Made by a program: the position numbers and the translations under genes. DNA of 12,302 nt, from positions 1-12,302 of the forward strand of contig CALQNE010000084.1 of NCBI GenBank assembly GCA_943331855.1, given 5' to 3'. The notes beneath the pieces are model-generated. The model did not search any database. It had not been told where the DNA came from and saw only the letters and a program-made list of their open reading frames with translations. Positions 7,322 through 12,302 of this stretch are shown here, piece after piece (the first letter of the stretch is position 1; each line of letters starts with the position of its first letter). Source of the DNA: Bordetella parapertussis. Lineage in GTDB: Bacteria; Pseudomonadota; Gammaproteobacteria; Burkholderiales; Burkholderiaceae_B.

Positions 7322-8332
7322 ATGATTCGTGCTGCAATCATCGGTATGGGCGTTTGGGGCCAAAATTTGGTCAACAGCGTTCAGGGCTTAAGCAAAGACA
7401 TTCAATTTGTAGCGGGTGCCACCCGCACGCCAACAAAGGCGGCTGAGTTCGCGGCTAAACACAACATTCAACTGCTCAGCAGCTACGAAGCAGTTCTTGC
7501 AGACCCAACGATTGACGCGGTGGTACTAGCGACTCCGCACTCTATGCATACCGATCAAATTGTGGCAGCTGCCGAAGCCGGCAAGCACGTGTTTTGCGAA
7601 AAGCCGCTCGGCCTTGACCACGCGAGCACCAAACGAGCCGCTGAGGCTGCTGCTCAGCACAACGTCGTTTTAGGTGTCGGATATAACTGGCGCTATCAAC
7701 CTGCACTGCTAGAAATTCGTCGCATGATCGACGATGGCCGTCTGGGTAAAGTGCTGCACATCGAAGGCAATTTTTGTGGTCCAAGTGCCTATCGGTTTCC
7801 GAAGGGCCATTGGCGCCACGCTTCTGATGAGTCACCTGCCGGAGGCATGACGGGTCGCGGGGTTCATGTCATCGACGCGATGATGTACCTGGCTGGCCCA
7901 ATCGATCGCGTCACCGCGCAAAGCAAGCGCCTTGCGCAAGACTTTGGCTCAGACGACACCACCTCAATGTTGTTGCATTTCGCTGGGGGTTCAACTGGCT
8001 ATCTAGGCACGATCATCGCCACTGCAGAAACCTGGCGTATGCAAGTATTTGGCTCAAATGGTTGGGTTGAAGTCGGCGATGTGAGTCACTTGCACACCTG
8101 GAATTTGACCACCTGTATGATTGATCGCAGTAATGTCACCAATAAACAAAAGCCCGTAACCACCAGTTTCCCAGAAACAAGTACTGAACGCGCTGAGCTC
8201 GAACACTTTGCACTGTGCATCAGCAAACAACAACCACTTGTTACGCCTGAAGGTGACGCCGTGCGCAACGCAGCGGTTCTTGAGGCCATCATTCGTTCTT
8301 CCACAACACACTCCACCGTACAACTCGGGTAA
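7322..8332 (+). CDS. Gfo/Idh/MocA family NAD(P)-dependent oxidoreductase
   Basis: This 336-residue cytoplasmic dehydrogenase begins directly with the Rossmann dinucleotide-binding strand; the glycine motif GMGVWG spans 8-13. The family motif EKP follows at 93-95 (GKHVFCEKPL), whose Lys contacts the nicotinamide. The C-terminal alpha/beta domain carries GRGVHVIDAMMYLAG, with H182 at the usual catalytic position. Members oxidise or reduce sugars, inositols, or other hydroxylated ring compounds; the substrate cannot be deduced. The start is set at ATG 7322, since the protein then matches the family start and the promoter at 7220-7248 lies upstream. Its ribosome binding site is weak (GGA about 12 nt away). 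It is the first gene of the operon, with 18 bp to the next ATG. Confidence 0.93.
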   Translation: MIRAAIIGMGVWGQNLVNSVQGLSKDIQFVAGATRTPTKAAEFAAKHNIQLLSSYEAVLADPTIDAVVLATPHSMHTDQIVAAAEAGKHVFCEKPLGLDHASTKRAAEAAAQHNVVLGVGYNWRYQPALLEIRRMIDDGRLGKVLHIEGNFCGPSAYRFPKGHWRHASDESPAGGMTGRGVHVIDAMMYLAGPIDRVTAQSKRLAQDFGSDDTTSMLLHFAGGSTGYLGTIIATAETWRMQVFGSNGWVEVGDVSHLHTWNLTTCMIDRSNVTNKQKPVTTSFPETSTERAELEHFALCISKQQPLVTPEGDAVRNAAVLEAIIRSSTTHSTVQLG

Positions 8333-8341
8333 CGAACCCGA
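8325..8341 (+). promoter_or_regulatory. Small hairpin overlapping stop codon and next ribosome binding site
   Basis: TCGGGT (8325-8330) and ACCCGA (8336-8341) are perfect complements around AACGA. The left arm holds the end of the oxidoreductase gene (TAA 8330-8332), and the right arm touches the GAAGGG ribosome binding site of the following Bug gene. Ribosomes finishing the first gene would melt it, so it may couple translation or tune Bug output. The structure is visible; the role is inference. Confidence 0.3.
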
Positions 8342-8350
8342 AGGGCTTTT

Positions 8351-9430
8351 ATGTTTGCTTCGCTCACATTGACTCACTCAACCGGTCAGTTCGCCCAAAA
8401 TTTGGGTCGACTGCTGCTTAGCTCGCTCAGCCTATTGTTCGTAAGCGCTGCAATCGCACAAACAACACCGGGCACCGCAGCGTCGAACTATCCGACCAAG
8501 CCCATTCGCGTCATCGTGCCCTCGCCGCCAGGGGGCCCACCCGATCTCCTCATGCGCATCCTTGCCCCGAAACTTTCGACCTCGCTGGGTCAAACCGTTA
8601 TCGTTGAAAACCGTCTCGGTGCAGGTGGGTTGGTTGGTACCGCCTATGTTGCCAAACTTCCCGCTGATGGCTACACCTGGTTGTTTACCACCGCCTCACA
8701 CACCAATATCCCGCCCTTTAACGAGAACGTCACTTACGACTCCGTCAAAGACTTTAGTCATGTCACACTAGCCGCTCAAAACTTTGGACAGGTATTGGTC
8801 GTCCCCGCCGACTCACCTGCCAAAACCTTTAAAGAGCTCATTGCACTTGCCAAGAAAAATCCCGGCAAACTCACGTACGCTCACGCGGGCTTGGGCACCG
8901 CAAGTCATATCCCTGCTGAAGTCATGAAAACAGCAACCGACACGGATATTTTGGCCGTCCCCTACAAAGGTGTCGCTGAAGCCACCAACGATTTAATTGC
9001 AGGCCGTGTCGATATTTTTTTCGTTGGCACGCAAATCGCTCAACAGCACGTTCAGAGTGGCCGCTTACGTGCCTTGGCCGTCACAGGGGCCAAACGCTGG
9101 AAGGGCATGCCTGATACCCCCACGTTGCAAGAGCTCGGTTTAAAAGAGTTCAACGTCGTGAACTGGTTTGGCTTATGGTTACCTGCGAACGCCCCTGCAG
9201 CCATCGTCAGCCGGCTTCAGTCCGAAATTGTTAAGGCCGTTGCACAGGCCGATGTCATCGCACAATTCGATACGCTCGGACTAGAAGGGGTTGGCATGCC
9301 TTCAGCAGAGTTCGCGCGCTTCGTCGCCAAAGAGGCCGCTGCCGCCCAAGAAATCGCGCGCAATGTCGCCCCTGCAACCATCACGGTCACAACCACACCC
9401 GTCACTCCCGTCGCGGCACCTCAAAAATGA
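8351..9430 (+). CDS. Bug-family periplasmic substrate-binding protein with atypical C-terminal tail
   Basis: This 359-residue exported protein has a long signal peptide (hydrophobic core about 21-34, likely cut after AIA at 34-36). The Bug fold follows: YPTKPIRVIVPSPPGGPPD ending at D65, then ADGYT, AVPYKGVAEAT and SGRLRALAVTGAKR. The ligand loop reads PPGGPPD rather than the common APGGGTD, so its pocket may differ from that of the Bug protein at 6144. The C-terminus replaces the usual ending with an Ala/Thr/Val/Pro-rich tail of about 21 residues ending APQK, which explains the greater length. GAAGGG lies 5 nt before the ATG. The stop overlaps the ATG of the NodB-like gene in ATGA, so the two are translationally coupled. 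No TctA or TctB gene is present. Confidence 0.94.
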   Translation: MFASLTLTHSTGQFAQNLGRLLLSSLSLLFVSAAIAQTTPGTAASNYPTKPIRVIVPSPPGGPPDLLMRILAPKLSTSLGQTVIVENRLGAGGLVGTAYVAKLPADGYTWLFTTASHTNIPPFNENVTYDSVKDFSHVTLAAQNFGQVLVVPADSPAKTFKELIALAKKNPGKLTYAHAGLGTASHIPAEVMKTATDTDILAVPYKGVAEATNDLIAGRVDIFFVGTQIAQQHVQSGRLRALAVTGAKRWKGMPDTPTLQELGLKEFNVVNWFGLWLPANAPAAIVSRLQSEIVKAVAQADVIAQFDTLGLEGVGMPSAEFARFVAKEAAAAQEIARNVAPATITVTTTPVTPVAAPQK

Positions 9431-10320
9431 CATCTCCTGCACTAGAACCCTGGCAGTGGCCAGACGCACACTGGAAGAACCTTGTGAATCGCGTGCGAGC
9501 AGGCCGCTCGCTGCGACCTCGCTTGTGGCCAGAAGGCGCGCGCTGTGCGGTGGCACTATCGTTTGACTCCGATCACGAAACCAACGAATTACGCGAGGGC
9601 GGCGAATCCATCGGTAAATTGTCGCAAGGTCAGTATGGCAACCGCCAAGGCGTGCCACGTATTCTGAGTCTCTTGAAACACCACGAAGTACCTGCGAGTT
9701 TTTATGTGCCTGCGGTCACAGCTCTGCTTTATCCGGAAGAGCAGCAACGCGTCGTCGCTGAAGGCCACGAAATTGGTATTCATGGCTGGATTCACGAACG
9801 CAATTCCGTATTGCCTTATGACGCTGAAAAAGATTTGATGCAACGCAGTTCAGACGTTCTCGAAAAAATCACCGGTGTCCGTCCGGTTGGCATGCGTACA
9901 CCTTCCTGGGATTTCAGCCCAAACACCCTTGCGCTGACGCGTGACCTTGGTTTGCTCTATGACTCCTCGCTGATGGCTGACGTAGATTGTTACGAACTAC
10001 TGCTTGATGGCGAAAATACTGGTGTTATTGAACTACCCGTTGAATGGATTCGCGACGATGCGGTGTACTTTGGCATGAATCGCTTCGCGGGCTTGCGCCC
10101 ATACACGCCACCTGCAGATGTTTTTGATATTTTTAAACGTGAGTTTGATGCCGCCTATAAAGAAGGCGGTTTGTTTCAGTTAACCATGCATCCCCACATC
10201 ATCGGCTATCGTTCACGGATCTGGATTCTGGAAGAATTGATCCGCTATATGCGCAGCCTGCCGGGTGTATGGTTTGCTACGCACGCCGATGTCGTGCGTT
10301 ACGTAAAAAAACATGGCTAG
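9427..10320 (+). CDS. NodB-fold (polysaccharide deacetylase family) hydrolase, HpPgdA/cyclic-imidase-like
   Basis: This 297-residue metal-dependent hydrolase has a NodB-type catalytic domain. The metal/catalytic motif is SFDSDHE (D47, D49) and the second is HGWIHE, with ligands H119 and H123. RTPSWDFSP at about 159-167 is the third motif, and LTMHPHIIGYRSRI near 255 is the late His motif shared with Helicobacter PgdA. There is no signal peptide or membrane anchor, so it acts in the cytoplasm, away from peptidoglycan. From memory, the HpPgdA branch also includes bacterial cyclic imide hydrolase and allantoinase-like PuuE; a small-molecule C-N hydrolase therefore fits better than a sugar deacetylase. 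It is coupled to the Bug gene by ATGA and is 44 bp ahead of the GGT-like gene. Confidence 0.9.
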   Translation: MTSPALEPWQWPDAHWKNLVNRVRAGRSLRPRLWPEGARCAVALSFDSDHETNELREGGESIGKLSQGQYGNRQGVPRILSLLKHHEVPASFYVPAVTALLYPEEQQRVVAEGHEIGIHGWIHERNSVLPYDAEKDLMQRSSDVLEKITGVRPVGMRTPSWDFSPNTLALTRDLGLLYDSSLMADVDCYELLLDGENTGVIELPVEWIRDDAVYFGMNRFAGLRPYTPPADVFDIFKREFDAAYKEGGLFQLTMHPHIIGYRSRIWILEELIRYMRSLPGVWFATHADVVRYVKKHG

Positions 10321-10364
10321 TCGGTTCTTTTAACTAAGCACACACAAAAATAATAGAGGCCTTG

Positions 10365-11939
10365 ATGGACGATAATTTTTCAAACTCACAAACGACACGT
10401 AAAACGGTCATTGCCACGAAAGCGGGCGTCGTCGCAGCACAGCATCGTCGCGCCGCCGAAGTTGGCGCGGCAGTCCTAGAAGCAGGCGGTGATGCCGTTG
10501 ATGCAGCAATCGCAACCTCGTTTGCGCTTGGCGTGGTCGAGCCATGGATGAGCGGACCGGCTGCTGGTGGCGCCATGGTGCTCTGGCGTGCCAGCGAAGC
10601 AAAAGCGCATGTCATTAATTTTGGTTGTCGCTCACCGCGCGAACTGAACCCCGCCGACTATCCCCTAAGTGGCATGGGCAAATCTTCTGATTTGTTTCCC
10701 TGGCCCTCGGTTGTGGATGATCGTAACGTGATGGGTGCGACCGCCGTGGCCGTGCCTGGTGTAGTTTCTGGCATGGGTTTAGCGCATGAACACTTTGGGC
10801 GCATGCCGTGGCGCGAACTCGTGACGCCGGCCGCCAAACTGGCAGATGTTGGCTTGTTGGTAGATTGGTATACAACGCTCGTCACCGCAGCGAACGCGCG
10901 CGTTTTAGCAAAAGATCCCGATACGGCCGCCTTGTTTTTAGAAGAGGGGCATTGGCCGATTGCGGGTGATTGGACCTCAGTCAATCAGCGACATTTAAAT
11001 CAAAAAGCCTTTGCTCAAACCTTGATGCAAATTGCAGAGGGTGGGGCGCAGGCGTTTTATAAAGGCGATATCGCGCAAGCCCTCGTGCGTGATGTGCGCG
11101 CCAAAGGTGGTTGCTTAAGCACTGAAGACCTCGCGAGCTACAGTGCCGAAATGGTCGAGCCGCTTACGATTAACTATCGTGGAGGGCGCGTATTTGCGAC
11201 GCCTGGTTTAACTGGCGGCCCAACGTTTGGTAAGGCGCTTGATTTGCTTGCAAAAGCATTCACGCCAGGCAAAGGCGCACCCAATGCAGCGACCTACGCG
11301 GGCTTTGCACACGCACTGGATGCCGCCTTCAAGTTGCGCTTTGAACAAATGGGCGATCACGAGTCGCCCAAAGCACCAGGATGTACGACACACTTCAGTG
11401 TGGTGGATCGGCATGGCAACATGTGCTCAGTCACGCAAACGCTGCTTTCTATTTTTGGTTCGCGCGTGGTCTCACCCTCAACGGGTCTCTTGCTCAACAA
11501 TGGCATCATGTGGTTTGATCCCGAGCCTGGCAAGCCAAATTCGTTAGCGCCCAACAAGCGCTGTCTCGCGAATTATTCACCCGTCATCGGTGAAGACACG
11601 AGAGGGCGGCGCTTTGCAATCGGCGCCTCGGGTGGCCGTAAAATTCTTGGCACCGTCACGCAGCTGACCTCCTTCATGATGGATCACGGCTTAACGCTTG
11701 AAGAGGCCTTTCATCAACCCAGGATCGACGTCAGTGGTGGGCCGCGCATCGTCGCCGACAAAGACCTCGCCCCCGATGTCATACAGGCACTCGGCGGTGT
11801 CTTGCCCGTTGTTGCGGCACGCCGCACCGCTTATCCCTTTGCCTTTGCATGCCCTGCGGGCGTGATGCGCGATGGCGAACTCAACATGGGCTGTACTGAA
11901 ATCATGTCAGCCTATGGGGATGCAGTCAGCGGCGGTTAA
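10365..11939 (+). CDS. Gamma-glutamyltransferase-like Ntn hydrolase, probably with altered specificity
   Basis: This 524-residue proenzyme should cut itself just before T341, in the motif CTTHFSVVD, yielding a large chain (about 340 residues) and a small chain (about 184) whose N-terminal Thr is the nucleophile. Family marks include GGDAVDAAIA near 40-50, LAPNKR and GASGGRKI. It lacks a signal peptide, unlike periplasmic E. coli GGT (about 580 residues). Compared with E. coli GGT from memory, gamma-glutamyl contacts appear replaced: Arg114 by Gly, Asn411 by Leu, Asp433 by Trp, and the Ser462-Ser463 pair by Ala-Asn. It is thus likely an amidase or acylase of this fold with another substrate. 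The start is ATG 10365, with AGAGG 5 nt upstream; an in-frame TTG at 10362 would leave only 2 nt. It is the last gene of the operon and converges on the amidase gene. Confidence 0.93.
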   Translation: MDDNFSNSQTTRKTVIATKAGVVAAQHRRAAEVGAAVLEAGGDAVDAAIATSFALGVVEPWMSGPAAGGAMVLWRASEAKAHVINFGCRSPRELNPADYPLSGMGKSSDLFPWPSVVDDRNVMGATAVAVPGVVSGMGLAHEHFGRMPWRELVTPAAKLADVGLLVDWYTTLVTAANARVLAKDPDTAALFLEEGHWPIAGDWTSVNQRHLNQKAFAQTLMQIAEGGAQAFYKGDIAQALVRDVRAKGGCLSTEDLASYSAEMVEPLTINYRGGRVFATPGLTGGPTFGKALDLLAKAFTPGKGAPNAATYAGFAHALDAAFKLRFEQMGDHESPKAPGCTTHFSVVDRHGNMCSVTQTLLSIFGSRVVSPSTGLLLNNGIMWFDPEPGKPNSLAPNKRCLANYSPVIGEDTRGRRFAIGASGGRKILGTVTQLTSFMMDHGLTLEEAFHQPRIDVSGGPRIVADKDLAPDVIQALGGVLPVVAARRTAYPFAFACPAGVMRDGELNMGCTEIMSAYGDAVSGG

Positions 11940-11951
11940 GCCGTTTACCTG

Positions 11952-12302
11952 CTACGCAGCCGGCAACGAGAGCTCAACCCAACGACCGGTGCGAAGCAAG
12001 TGCGCGTCTTGCCTGTACGGCGCAATCAGCTGAAGGCCAAGCGGCAACCCCTTGGCTGAGCGGGCGATCGGCATGGTCAACGCGGGCAACCCCAAGAAGC
12101 TCCACAGCGCACAAAAAACCGGATCACCCGTAAAGGCTAAGCCCTCGGGTGCTTCGCCGGTTGCGGGGATTGTCAGCACCGCATCAAAGCCTTTGAACTG
12201 GGTTGCGGCATCCGCCCGCAAGCGTTGCTGCAATCCGCGTGCGGCTAAATATTCAAACGCCGAGCGCGCCTGACCTTTTTCGACAAGCTCTTTTAAGTGA
12301 AC
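11952..12302 (-). CDS. Amidase-signature family protein (partial, N-terminus off the right edge)
   Basis: Only the C-terminal 116 residues are visible; the frame is open to the window edge and stops at TAG 11952-11954. The text GFDAVLTIPATGEAPEG, then GDPVFCALWSFLGLPALTMPI, then GLPLGLQLIAPYRQDAHLL is the typical end of amidase-signature enzymes (GatA, AtzF, indoleacetamide-type amidases). Trp in the FCALW segment and the PxTxPI-like strand pair are common there. The catalytic Lys-cisSer-Ser triad lies upstream, outside the window, so activity cannot be judged. These enzymes hydrolyse amides to acids and ammonia. It faces the GGT-like gene tail to tail with a 12-bp gap, and its amide chemistry matches that of the neighbouring operon. 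Confidence 0.9.
   Translation of the reverse strand, partial: VHLKELVEKGQARSAFEYLAARGLQQRLRADAATQFKGFDAVLTIPATGEAPEGLAFTGDPVFCALWSFLGLPALTMPIARSAKGLPLGLQLIAPYRQDAHLLRTGRWVELSLPAA

Noticed and set aside
10362..10364. TTG start for the GGT-like gene
   Set aside because: It leaves only 2 nt to the AGAGG; the ATG at 10365 has normal spacing.
1..12302. CRISPR array, tRNA or rRNA, insertion sequence, phage or toxin-antitoxin genes
   Set aside because: I saw no spaced direct repeats, cloverleaf-like segments, transposase motifs or terminal inverted repeats when reading both strands; a tRNA or covariance-model scan was not possible.

Overview
The window looks like a chromosome segment from a betaproteobacterium of the order Burkholderiales, probably close to Alcaligenaceae. 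The reasons are two Bug-type periplasmic binding proteins (a family greatly expanded in that group), a K+-independent membrane pyrophosphatase, a betaproteobacterial-style Ppa, and moderate-to-high GC. The taxonomic call is inference. I see no rRNA, tRNA, CRISPR array, insertion sequence or phage gene.

Left part (1-3440): hppA, a proton-pumping membrane pyrophosphatase, runs leftward off the window edge. It is divergent from ppa, the soluble pyrophosphatase. Both split pyrophosphate, one saving the energy as a proton gradient and one releasing it as heat. Beyond ppa lie two unrecognised small genes that start head to head with overlapping GTG codons: a 68-residue protein (minus) and an Ala/Pro-rich secreted protein (plus).

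Middle part (3464-6071): on the minus strand, a MaoC-like hydratase gene is coupled by an ATGA overlap to a small conserved gene of unknown function. Divergent from it is an alpha/beta hydrolase resembling RutD. That gene meets a second alpha/beta hydrolase gene tail to tail at a perfect 17-bp inverted repeat.

Right part (6144-12302): this is the most interesting section. A Bug protein gene reads leftward into the second hydrolase gene. A good sigma70 promoter in the divergent spacer drives a compact four-gene rightward operon: Gfo/Idh/MocA oxidoreductase, Bug protein, NodB-fold deacetylase or cyclic-imidase-like enzyme, and a gamma-glutamyltransferase-like Ntn hydrolase. The last two lack signal peptides. 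The Ntn hydrolase keeps its catalytic Thr but appears to lack the residues that hold the gamma-glutamyl group in classical GGT. An amidase gene, cut by the right edge, converges on the operon. Together these suggest a catabolic locus for a small, probably carboxylated amide, imide or lactam: periplasmic capture by Bug proteins, then cytoplasmic C-N bond hydrolysis and a redox step. The substrate is unknown, and no permease or regulator gene lies inside the window.
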